Shown: positions 16,586 to 24,231 of the stretch, in pieces | Layout: the number at the start of each line of letters is the position of its first letter | Position numbering within the stretch: the first letter of the stretch is position 1 | Source of the DNA: Sphaerochaeta globosa str. Buddy | GTDB taxonomy: Bacteria; Spirochaetota; Spirochaetia; Sphaerochaetales; Sphaerochaetaceae | Assembly: GCF_000190435.1 (NCBI RefSeq) | Contig: NC_015152.1 | Location: 1,122,458 to 1,186,457 of the forward strand | Length of the DNA: 64,000 bases | Reading direction: 5' to 3' | Translations under genes and position numbers: made by a program | The notes under the pieces: generated by a model | The model's database searches: none | The model's input: only the letters and a program-made list of their open reading frames with translations | What the model was told of the DNA's origin: nothing

Positions 16586-18803
16586 CACCGACCTCCAAGA
16601 GTTGCAATGCCTGCTCCCTGCCAACCGGTCTGCTGTACAAATAGCCCTGGACATAATCACAACCAAGTTTTTGCAATTCACTTTCTTGCTCTTCTGTCTC
16701 AACACCTTCGGCAATAACAAGTTTCTCAATATGGTGTGCCAAGGAGATGATGTCACTGACAAAACCATTCTCGCTGTTTGTCTTCAGTTTCTCCACGAAT
16801 GACTTATCCAATTTCAAGTAATCGATTTCCAAAGTTTCCAAGCGGCTGAGTGAGGAGTACCCGGTACCGAAATCGTCGATGGAAATCAGGATTCCCAGGT
16901 TTCTGAGTTCCCTCAATTGGGAGGAAATGAATTGGATGTCCTTGGCAAAGACTGATTCAGTCAGTTCTATCTCCAGTTGATTGAGCGGGATTTGCTTTTC
17001 CTTAGTCAGATTAAGCAAATAGGTGATAAAAGGTTCCTCCATCAACTGGAGGGCCGATACGTTGACGGCTACCGATACATCGTATATTCCCAGCCCTTGT
17101 AGTTCGTTGATGAAGTCACAGGCGATGGAAAGGATCTTCTTCCCGAGTGGAATAATGAGCTGACGTTTTTCGGCAATGTCTATGAACTCAACAGGACTGA
17201 TTGATCCCAACTTCTTGCTTTTCATCCGGGCAAGGGCTTCAAAACTGACAATTTGGGCAGCGTCACTGTCATAGATCGGCTGATACACAAGACTGAGGAT
17301 TCCTTCATCCCCATGCAGAGCGGCCTTGATTTCCTGCTCGATGGTATCGGCTCTGACAAGTCTCTCCTCCAGTTCGGAGTTGTACACCTGGATTTGGTGG
17401 GTGGGAGAAGTTGCATTCAATGCGATCAGGGCTTCCTTGAGCAACCGTGTTGCATCATGAAAAGGCCCGATACTCTGCACCAAACCGATGGAAACCTCAA
17501 TGGAACCAATCAACCCGGTTTCCTGTTTGATGTTCAGCAGCTGCTGACAGATTGAGAGCAAGTATTCCAAGGATTCCTCGTCCCTGATCACCAAGAGGAA
17601 GCGGTCATCGGAGAGTCGGAATGGTTGCATGGCCTCCCAGGCAATCGAGCGCGCTCTGAGGTGTTGGGCTATGTTGATAAGCACCTTGTCGCCATGGTCA
17701 TATCCATACAGGATGTTCAACAGCCTGAAGTTCAGCGGATTGAGCACCACCAATGCAAGATGCTGACAGCGTATTTCTTCTAGGTAGGCATGATAGTTTC
17801 TCAAGTTGGGCAGACCGGTAAGTTCATCGAGGTATGCGAGGCTGAGAATACGTCGATTCTTACGATAGACGGTAAAGAGGGAGTATGCAAAAAGCAGATA
17901 GAATACCAGCAAGGCCGAAGCTATGATCACCGTAAGCCTCAGTATGAGTTGTTCCATCTTTGACAAATCATAGAATAGGACCAAGGATCCGGCAAACGCC
18001 TCCTTGAGGGTGATGGGAAGATGAAGAGCCAGATAGTTGGTCCCTTCCCAGGAGATTCGACTAAACGAGGTTTCAGAGATAGGCAAGCCGACGTTATCAG
18101 GCTGTATCACCGAGCCGATGAGTGAGATGTCGGAGGCTGCCAGTACTTTGCGCTCAGGATCGAGGTATGCAAGCCGGGTGTGTTTGGCATCTTTGCTCAG
18201 CCGCTCAACAATATATTGTGGTTCGAACTGAGCATACAACGCTTTGATGTTGGAAGCCAGAATACCGACTTGTACCATTCCCCCTTGTGGGAATCGATAA
18301 TACCCATACTTGTAAAGCGTTCCACTTTCGGTATCGGCCCTGATTACTTCAGCTTGGAACAACTGTCCGCTTTCATAGAATATACTGATAGGATGGTCTG
18401 GCGGGGAGACCCATCCAATATAGTTGTTGTCGCTTGAGTGGGTGATGTTCAAATTATTGTCATATACGTAGATGACATCAACATCAAGGTTTGCTGCCAT
18501 CGTGGAAAGCAACTCATTGGAAAAGGGTAATGTGTACTTGCTCACCGTAACCCCTGCCACCTTGAGGGTGCTTTCCATCTGTTGGTCAAGCTGGTACTCG
18601 GCATCGATGACGGTACTCAGGATGCTGGTATAGCTTTTGGCCAACAGGGAGGCTTCCTGGACCCGTTCCTGATAATAGAATGAGGAGAGTGAATTGACAA
18701 CCAGAAGCCCGGCGGCCAAGAAGAGCATGAGAATGAGGATTGCAGGCACAATGACCGACTTCCATGAATTGAGGTTTTTTTTGTTTTTTGGAAAGTCCTG
18801 CAC
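16578..18803 (-). CDS. Membrane EAL phosphodiesterase with degenerate GGDEF
   Basis: About 741 residues: a membrane helix, an extracytoplasmic sensor domain, a second membrane helix (LTVIIASALLVFYLLFAYSLF), a GGDEF-fold domain whose signature is SDDRF (so no cyclase activity expected), and an intact EAL domain (FEALARM near 521, then NVSALQL, ELTESVF, DDFGTGYSS, AEGVE). Predicted to degrade c-di-GMP. The GTG at 18803 is taken as start because AGGGGAG lies 7 nt upstream; an in-frame ATG at 18842 lacks such a site. The downstream cyclase/HD-GYP gene overlaps by 8 nt, so both enzymes are made together. Confidence 0.9.
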   Translation of the reverse strand: MQDFPKNKKNLNSWKSVIVPAILILMLFLAAGLLVVNSLSSFYYQERVQEASLLAKSYTSILSTVIDAEYQLDQQMESTLKVAGVTVSKYTLPFSNELLSTMAANLDVDVIYVYDNNLNITHSSDNNYIGWVSPPDHPISIFYESGQLFQAEVIRADTESGTLYKYGYYRFPQGGMVQVGILASNIKALYAQFEPQYIVERLSKDAKHTRLAYLDPERKVLAASDISLIGSVIQPDNVGLPISETSFSRISWEGTNYLALHLPITLKEAFAGSLVLFYDLSKMEQLILRLTVIIASALLVFYLLFAYSLFTVYRKNRRILSLAYLDELTGLPNLRNYHAYLEEIRCQHLALVVLNPLNFRLLNILYGYDHGDKVLINIAQHLRARSIAWEAMQPFRLSDDRFLLVIRDEESLEYLLSICQQLLNIKQETGLIGSIEVSIGLVQSIGPFHDATRLLKEALIALNATSPTHQIQVYNSELEERLVRADTIEQEIKAALHGDEGILSLVYQPIYDSDAAQIVSFEALARMKSKKLGSISPVEFIDIAEKRQLIIPLGKKILSIACDFINELQGLGIYDVSVAVNVSALQLMEEPFITYLLNLTKEKQIPLNQLEIELTESVFAKDIQFISSQLRELRNLGILISIDDFGTGYSSLSRLETLEIDYLKLDKSFVEKLKTNSENGFVSDIISLAHHIEKLVIAEGVETEEQESELQKLGCDYVQGYLYSRPVGREQALQLLEVGDA

Positions 18804-18871
18804 GTTCACACTCCCCTTGATACGTGATTTGCATCCTACCATCGGCTCAGGTACTCGTCAACAAGACTGCA

Positions 18872-19936
18872 CTATTCTTGCTTGTTCTTTATCTTGGGTT
18901 GAAGATATGACAAAAACGTTGTCTCATAGCGAAGCGTATGTTTCGGACAAGCATCCACGCAGTGGCCGCAACCTACGCAGCGAGATGAATGAACCGCCAA
19001 GGCTTTGCTTGCTTTTTCTTGGATCGGGATGGAGAGAGGGCAGGCACGGTCGCAGGCACCGCAGCCGATGCAGGAGGTGACATCGGTTCGTATGTGCATT
19101 CTCCCAAGTTTTGACAACAAGGACAGAACAGCTCCCAAGGGGCAAAGGTGGCAATAGAACCTACCGCTTAAGGCAACCCAGAAGGCCATTGCTAGAATGA
19201 GGTTGGCTCCCAGGTACCAGATAAGCTCCAGACCTCGGACGATGGAGATGGTAGATTGCAACACTTCGAAGTAGGGAATGAGCATCCAAAAGAGGGTGAA
19301 TGATAGCGCAAGCACCAGATAGAACATGCGGATATGGGTGACTATCATCAGGGATTTCTTACCCAAAGGTTTGTGTTTCTTGCCGAAAAGAGGGATAGCC
19401 GGGTCGAATATCTCGGCTGCAAACCCGTTGAAGAGGCACAGTGAAGAGCATTGCAATCTTCGGCCGAACAGCACTGTCCCGATTGCAATGAACCCGCTGT
19501 AGACCCAGAAAAAGCGGAGGACGAAGCGGATCCCTCCAAGCCCGAGCGTTTGCAGATGACTTTGGTAGAAGGCTGATCCTTCATAGCTGGCTTGCAAGCC
19601 CAGGGTGGTCCAAGGAAGCGGCATAGCAAAGAAGTAGATTTCAGGGTTGTTGGTTGCTATTGGTAGGACGATGTGCAGAACGAGAGCGGCCAGAAAGAAT
19701 CTTCTCAGATTTTTGTAGCGCATCTCATGGTGCCCTTTTGCCTTGGTGATGCGATAGGTAAGCAGGCCGCAGACAAGGATCAACAAGGTCTTTCCTTCGT
19801 TTTCGTAGGCATGCCAATACGGTGCAACAGCTTTTGCAATCACCTCATTCGAGCCTTGGTTGAGGCCGGCAAGAATGAGACAAAACAGAATGTAAAAAAA
19901 AAGAAGGATGCGTAGCGTTGTTACTTCCCGTTTCAT
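18872..19936 (-). CDS. Membrane 4Fe-4S polyferredoxin (NapH/YccM-like)
   Basis: A 354-residue membrane protein with about six helices and a C-terminal double 4Fe-4S ferredoxin domain on the cytoplasmic side. Visible cysteines: a CSSLCLFNG motif in a loop, GRFYCHLCPLGA (NapH/RsxA-like), then CIGCGACDRACP and CVGCGHCVDACP. Such proteins pass electrons between quinones or flavins and ferredoxins. ATG 19936 is inside the end of the TspO-like gene (ATGA overlap), so the two are translated together. The electron partner cannot be named from this window. Confidence 0.85.
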   Translation of the reverse strand: MKREVTTLRILLFFYILFCLILAGLNQGSNEVIAKAVAPYWHAYENEGKTLLILVCGLLTYRITKAKGHHEMRYKNLRRFFLAALVLHIVLPIATNNPEIYFFAMPLPWTTLGLQASYEGSAFYQSHLQTLGLGGIRFVLRFFWVYSGFIAIGTVLFGRRLQCSSLCLFNGFAAEIFDPAIPLFGKKHKPLGKKSLMIVTHIRMFYLVLALSFTLFWMLIPYFEVLQSTISIVRGLELIWYLGANLILAMAFWVALSGRFYCHLCPLGAVLSLLSKLGRMHIRTDVTSCIGCGACDRACPLSIPIQEKASKALAVHSSRCVGCGHCVDACPKHTLRYETTFLSYLQPKIKNKQE

Positions 19937-20688
19937 ATACTCTTTGGATTTCTGAAAAGCAAGCCCAGAGCGATAATGAAGGCTCCCAAAGCCAGGCAGA
20001 CCACCACGATGATCAAAGTGTACCGGGATGCGAATCCTTCTGGTGAAGTATGCTTGATGAGAATACCGGCATACGCCCAAATCAGGGTAATCAGGTATGC
20101 TTTCTCCTTGGTCTTGAAGGCCCAAGCCAGGCCGATTAGGATTCCCACCACCAATACAATGGCTGTCCATACAGGTTCGGAGATCCCGAATCCTGTGAAA
20201 TTTGCTGAAACAAGGAGTGTTGTTATGTTGGCGATGGTGGCCACGGTAATCCAACCAAGGTAGACGGCGAAGGGAATGCGTACCGCCCAGATTGCTGTAC
20301 GGTCGAATTTCATGTTCTGGATCAGGAGATTGATACGGATCAGCAGAACGAGAATGCAAAGCATCAACACTACCGACAACCCGATCTTATGATAGTGCCA
20401 GCTGAATATCCACAGGGTGTTTGCTACCGAGGAGAGGGTGAAAAGGATGCCGATGGTATCCAATTTGCCCTTTCCCTTATTGGTGAACTGATAGATGGTA
20501 TGCAGGGCGAGCAACAGGTAGATGACCCCCCAAATGGAGAAGGTGATGCCTGCTGGAGCGAACAGATTTGGGTAGGAGTCGGAGACAGCTCCTGTATTCA
20601 TGCCTGCAATCGGAAGAATGTTGGCAAGGGCATTTACGGTAACCATGACCAAATAGCTGAGAGCAACAAGAACGGGGACTCGTTTCAT
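19933..20688 (-). CDS. TspO/MBR-related tryptophan-rich membrane protein
   Basis: A 251-residue membrane protein with about seven predicted helices, longer than the five-helix TspO proteins of about 150-160 residues. The N-terminal part (ANILPIAGMNTGAVSD, then APAGITFSIWGVIYLLLA) carries the family pattern of a Pro-rich loop followed by TFSIWGxIYLLL. TspO relatives bind porphyrins and influence oxidative or light stress. GGAGG lies upstream of ATG 20688. The gene is coupled to the polyferredoxin and divergent from an oxidative-stress operon. Confidence 0.75.
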   Translation of the reverse strand: MKRVPVLVALSYLVMVTVNALANILPIAGMNTGAVSDSYPNLFAPAGITFSIWGVIYLLLALHTIYQFTNKGKGKLDTIGILFTLSSVANTLWIFSWHYHKIGLSVVLMLCILVLLIRINLLIQNMKFDRTAIWAVRIPFAVYLGWITVATIANITTLLVSANFTGFGISEPVWTAIVLVVGILIGLAWAFKTKEKAYLITLIWAYAGILIKHTSPEGFASRYTLIIVVVCLALGAFIIALGLLFRNPKSI

Positions 20689-20774
20689 ACAACCTCCAGA
20701 CAGATGGATCTCTTGCTGTCAGTCTATCAGCGAAACGAGAGAAGTCAAAACAAATAGAGCAGAAGCGTATTGTA

Positions 20775-20794
20775 TTGTATACTAGCCTATACAA
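20775..20794 (+). promoter_or_regulatory. OhrR/MarR-type operator with -10-like box
   Basis: TTGTATA, six bases, TATACAA is a perfect 7-bp inverted repeat 10 nt upstream of the aldo/keto reductase start. It contains TATACT, a good -10, and runs into the ribosome binding site, so bound repressor would block transcription. The third gene of the operon encodes an OhrR-type repressor, which makes autoregulation likely. Confidence 0.65.
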
Positions 20795-20804
20795 GGAGTT
20801 GCCA

Positions 20805-21830
20805 ATGTATAAACCAAATCCTCAGCGTTACGATGCCATGTTGTATAATCGGTGTGGCAAAAGCGGCTTGAAGCTGCCTGCCATCTCACTCGGACTGTGG
20901 CAGAACTTCGGAGATCAGACATCTTTGGCGAATGCAAGAAAAATGTTGCATACGGCTTTTGATCTCGGTATCACCCACTTCGACTTGGCCAACAATTATG
21001 GGCCTCCCCCTGGTTCTGCAGAGCTTAACTTTGGAAAGCTTTTGGCTCAGGATTTTGCTTCCTACCGTGATGAATTGGTCATCTCCACCAAGGCCGGGTA
21101 TCTGATGACTCCCGGTCCTTATGGGGAGTGGGGAAGCCGCAAATATCTTTTGAACAGTCTCGATGCAAGCCTGATGCGAATGGGCCTTGAGTATGTGGAT
21201 ATTTTCTACTCACACCGCTTTGATCCCGACACCCCCCTTGAGGAGACCATGGGGGCATTGGCTACTGCATACCATAGCGGAAAGTGCCTCTATGTGGGCA
21301 TTTCCTCCTATTCGGCCGCCAAGACAAAGGAAGCGTATTCCCTTCTCAAGCAGATGGGTATTCCTTTGCTCATTCACCAACCCTCCTATTCCATGCTCAA
21401 TCGTTGGGTTGAGGCAGATCTGTTGGGTACGTTGGATGAACTGGGAGTGGGGACCATCTGCTTCTCTCCCTTGGCCCAGGGCATGTTGACCGATCGCTAC
21501 TTAGAGGATATTCCGCAGGGTAGCCGTGCTTCACGCCAAGGCAGTTCACTTTCCCAGAACATGCTCAGTGAGGAGAATCTGGCCCATATCCGTTCTCTCA
21601 ACGATATTGCCAAAGAGCGTGGGCAAAGCTTACCGCAAATGGCTTTGGCTTGGTGTCTGAGACGAAAGGAGATAACCAGCGTCCTTATCGGTGCAAGTTC
21701 TGCTGAACAGGTTAGCGAAAATGTGGCTGCTTTGCAGAATTTGGTTTTCTCATCGGACGAGCTTGCAAAGATTGATGCGTACGCAAAGGATGGAAATATC
21801 AATCTTTGGGCTCGATCCAGCAAGGATTGA
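20805..21830 (+). CDS. Aldo/keto reductase, YghZ/GAP-reductase type
   Basis: A 341-residue NADPH-dependent aldo/keto reductase. The first 60 residues match the YghZ group closely (NPQRY, then RCGKSGLKLPAISLGLWQNFG and ITHFDLANNYGPPPGSAE). The catalytic Tyr is in NNYGPPPGS and the Lys is in STKAGY. This group reduces L-glyceraldehyde-3-phosphate and toxic aldehydes such as methylglyoxal. ATG 20805 with AAGGAG 6 nt upstream is the start. It leads an operon with glutathione peroxidase, OhrR and lipocalin, pointing to aldehyde and peroxide detoxification. Confidence 0.92.
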   Translation: MYKPNPQRYDAMLYNRCGKSGLKLPAISLGLWQNFGDQTSLANARKMLHTAFDLGITHFDLANNYGPPPGSAELNFGKLLAQDFASYRDELVISTKAGYLMTPGPYGEWGSRKYLLNSLDASLMRMGLEYVDIFYSHRFDPDTPLEETMGALATAYHSGKCLYVGISSYSAAKTKEAYSLLKQMGIPLLIHQPSYSMLNRWVEADLLGTLDELGVGTICFSPLAQGMLTDRYLEDIPQGSRASRQGSSLSQNMLSEENLAHIRSLNDIAKERGQSLPQMALAWCLRRKEITSVLIGASSAEQVSENVAALQNLVFSSDELAKIDAYAKDGNINLWARSSKD

Positions 21831-21887
21831 CAAGAATATTTGCTTCTGTTATATTGTTCGCAACTTAATTGAATAAAAGGAATGCGT

Positions 21888-22364
21888 ATGCAAGCCATAT
21901 ATGATTTCAAGGCAGTTGCGAACAATCAGCGTGAATTCGACTTTTCCACGTTGCAGGGCAAGACCCTGCTGATTGTCAATACTGCCAGCAAATGTGGATT
22001 TTCACCTCAGTACGACGATTTGGAGAAACTGTACCAACAGTTCAAGGACTCCAATTTTTTGGTCATCGGATTCCCCTGTGACCAATTTGCGCATCAGGAA
22101 CCCGGCAGTGATGCTGACATTGCAGAGTACTGCAGGGTGAATCATGGTGTTACTTTTCCGCTTATGAGTAAGATAGAAGTCAACGGAAAGAATACCCACC
22201 CCGTTTTTGCATTCCTGAAACAACAAGCTCCGGGAAAACTTGGTAGTACCATCAAATGGAATTTCACCAAGTTCTTGGTTGAGAAGGACGGGGTGACCGT
22301 ACACCGGTATGCACCCACTGAATCCCCGCTCTCGCTGATCCCGACTCTGAAGGAGATACTCTAA
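21888..22364 (+). CDS. Glutathione peroxidase-family thiol peroxidase
   Basis: A 158-residue peroxidase. The catalytic cysteine is in NTASKCGFSPQYD; Gln and Trp of the tetrad are in PCDQFAHQEPG and KWNFTKFLV. The second cysteine (GFPCDQF) is placed as in thioredoxin-dependent enzymes, so thioredoxin may be the real reductant. ATG 21888 is chosen because AAAAGG lies 7 nt upstream; an ATG two codons earlier is too close to it. The stop TAA overlaps the ATG of ohrR by one base. Confidence 0.93.
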   Translation: MQAIYDFKAVANNQREFDFSTLQGKTLLIVNTASKCGFSPQYDDLEKLYQQFKDSNFLVIGFPCDQFAHQEPGSDADIAEYCRVNHGVTFPLMSKIEVNGKNTHPVFAFLKQQAPGKLGSTIKWNFTKFLVEKDGVTVHRYAPTESPLSLIPTLKEIL

Positions 22365-22852
22365 TGGCCCATGACCAACTCTTGCTTTCCAATCAACTTT
22401 GTTTTCGCTTCTATGCCTTGGAACGGGAGCTCATGGCTGCCTACCGACCTCTTCTCGATCATCTGGGTCTGACCTATGCCCAGTACATCACACTGCTCTA
22501 TCTATGGGAGCATGAGAAAGCGACGGTTGGAGAACTGTGCAGTGCCTTGAGCCTCGATACAGGGACTATGTCACCACTGCTCAAGCGCTTGGAATCGGCC
22601 GGTCTCATCGAACGACACCGCCTTGTCAGCGATGAACGGACTGTTGAGGTCATCCTCACCCAAAAAGGCCGTGAATTGGAGCAGAAGGCTGTTTCCATTC
22701 CCAGTCATATAGCAACCTGCCTGCTCAGCAGCGACCGCGATGAGCAAGGCAAGAAATATGCACAATTGAGGCAGATGCTCGATGAGACGCTCGAGCAACT
22801 CAAGCAAACTCGCAGGCAACGGGATGGAGGAAGGTACTATGAAGCCAAGTAA
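22364..22852 (+). CDS. ohrR: OhrR-type MarR-family peroxide-sensing repressor
   Basis: A 162-residue MarR-fold DNA-binding protein. The N-terminus LLLSNQLCFRFYALERELMAAYRPLL matches OhrR, with the redox-active cysteine at position 13; TYAQYITLLYLWEH follows as in the family. Cys59 and Cys119 are also present, so Cys119 could act as resolving cysteine as in two-cysteine OhrR proteins. The winged helix contains LDTGTMSPLLKRLE. Organic hydroperoxides would oxidise Cys13 and release DNA. It lies in the operon it probably controls. The likely operator is the palindrome at 20775-20794. Confidence 0.87.
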   Translation: MAHDQLLLSNQLCFRFYALERELMAAYRPLLDHLGLTYAQYITLLYLWEHEKATVGELCSALSLDTGTMSPLLKRLESAGLIERHRLVSDERTVEVILTQKGRELEQKAVSIPSHIATCLLSSDRDEQGKKYAQLRQMLDETLEQLKQTRRQRDGGRYYEAK

Positions 22853-23393
22853 GAAGGCGGGGTTGTTTGTCATCGCTCTTGTTGTGATGATAACGTTGGC
22901 CGGATGTGCCACGACGGTGCCGGAGGCTGAGAAATTGAAAACAGTGGATTCCCTTGATTTGAATCGGTATCTTGGTTCTTGGTATGAGGTTGGACGGTAT
23001 CAGCACCCCTTTGAGAAGAATCTGGTAGGGGCGAAAGCTGAGTATACGTTGCGTGACGATGGGCGCATCCAGGTTGTAAATAGTGGATTGAAGAAGACTC
23101 TCGATGGCAAACTTACTTCGGTCAAAGCTGTAGCCTGGAGACCCAATGAATCCGCACAGGGGCGTCTGAAGGTAAAGTTCTTTGGCTTGTTCACTTCCGA
23201 CTACCTTGTTTTCGGTCTTGACCAGGAAACCTATCAGTGGGCAGTGGTCGGCAATGATTCTCGAGAATTTCTCTGGTTCCTTTCCCGTACGCCCACCATC
23301 AGTGATGAGGTGCTGCAAACCATGAAGGCTATTGCCATTGAGCAGGGCTATGCTATGGAAAAACTCTTTCTGGTACCACAAAAGTTGCGATAA
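22839..23393 (+). CDS. Lipocalin lipoprotein (Blc-like)
   Basis: A 184-residue bacterial lipocalin with lipobox TLAGC. The lipocalin signature is plain: YLGSWYEVGRYQHPFEKNL near residues 45-63, and later WAVVGNDSREFLWFLSRTP. Such proteins bind fatty acids or lysophospholipids at the outer membrane under envelope or oxidative stress. ATG 22839 overlaps the end of ohrR by 14 nt, with GGAGGAAGG upstream. Last gene of the stress operon. Confidence 0.9.
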   Translation: MKPSKKAGLFVIALVVMITLAGCATTVPEAEKLKTVDSLDLNRYLGSWYEVGRYQHPFEKNLVGAKAEYTLRDDGRIQVVNSGLKKTLDGKLTSVKAVAWRPNESAQGRLKVKFFGLFTSDYLVFGLDQETYQWAVVGNDSREFLWFLSRTPTISDEVLQTMKAIAIEQGYAMEKLFLVPQKLR

Positions 23394-23422
23394 GCAAAGC
23401 CCCTATTGTTTTCGTTTTCAAG

Positions 23423-23460
23423 CAGGACTTGCCACTATTGGCAAGTCCTGTTTGTATTCA
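23423..23460 (+). terminator. Terminator of the oxidative-stress operon
   Basis: CAGGACTTGCCA, loop CTAT, TGGCAAGTCCTG: a perfect 12-bp stem followed by TTTGTATT. It stands between two convergent genes and may act in both directions, though neither side has a long T run. Confidence 0.75.
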
Positions 23461-24222
23461 ACCGACCTTGTTTTCTTTCTCTTCTCCAAGATTGGTCATC
23501 AGGACCTTCAGGCCCTGCGCTTCAAACACCGAGCGGGCCATGCGAAGCTGCTTGGCTGTAGGCTCGGGAACATCCTTGAAGGAGTAGTGCAGTTTCAACT
23601 GCTCCCACTTGTACTGTCCCATCCGATGGTAGGGAAGCAGTTCGATCTGCTCGATGCAGCTGAAGGCTGTAAGAAAGGCTGCCAGTTCTTCTAGCCGTTG
23701 TTCATCGAGTGTCCATCCGGGAACCAACACATGCCTTAGCCATACCTTCTTGCCGATACTTTGGCAGTAGGCAAGGGTGGAGAGGGTGTTTGCATTTCCC
23801 ATTCCGGTAAGGCTGAAGCACAGTTTGTCATCCAAGCTCTTGATATCCAAAAGGATCAAGTCCGCTGCATCCAGCACCGGTTTTGACAGCTCCAAGGGGA
23901 CGCTGCCAGCCGTATCGAGTGCAGTATGAAGACCTTCCTGTTTCAGGCGCTTGAGCAATGCAAGGGCGAACTGTGGCTGCTTCAGCGGCTCGCCGCCGCT
24001 GATGGTAACACCGCCCTTGGCAATGAAATTCCGGTAGCCCAGAATTTCTTGGACCAAATCCTCGCTGTCCGAAAGATTTCCCCCGTTCAGATTCCAGGTA
24101 TCGGGATTATGGCAATACCGGCATCTGAGTGAGCACCCTTGCAAAAACACAACATACCTGAGACCCGGACCATCCAAGGTTCCAAAACTTTCCACGGAGT
24201 GGACAGATCCAATCACTGACAT
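23458..24222 (-). CDS. pflA: Pyruvate formate-lyase activating enzyme
   Basis: A 254-residue radical SAM enzyme that installs the glycyl radical on pyruvate formate-lyase. The CxxxCxxC cluster motif reads CSLRCRYC near residues 30-37, after ESFGTLDGPGLRYVVFLQG, diagnostic of PflA. SAM-binding ISGGEPL follows near 97. It is 9 nt downstream of pflB on the same strand, the usual order, and would be co-transcribed from the pflB promoter. Confidence 0.96.
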   Translation of the reverse strand: MSVIGSVHSVESFGTLDGPGLRYVVFLQGCSLRCRYCHNPDTWNLNGGNLSDSEDLVQEILGYRNFIAKGGVTISGGEPLKQPQFALALLKRLKQEGLHTALDTAGSVPLELSKPVLDAADLILLDIKSLDDKLCFSLTGMGNANTLSTLAYCQSIGKKVWLRHVLVPGWTLDEQRLEELAAFLTAFSCIEQIELLPYHRMGQYKWEQLKLHYSFKDVPEPTAKQLRMARSVFEAQGLKVLMTNLGEEKENKVG

Positions 24223-24231
24223 GGCTTCTCC

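Noticed and set aside
19937-20359. N-terminal extension of the polyferredoxin frame
   Set aside because: This stretch lies inside the TspO-like gene and has no membrane or ferredoxin pattern; ATG 19936 is the coherent start.
21831-21887. Separate promoter before glutathione peroxidase
   Set aside because: TATATT is present but no fitting -35 box; the gene is more simply part of the operon.
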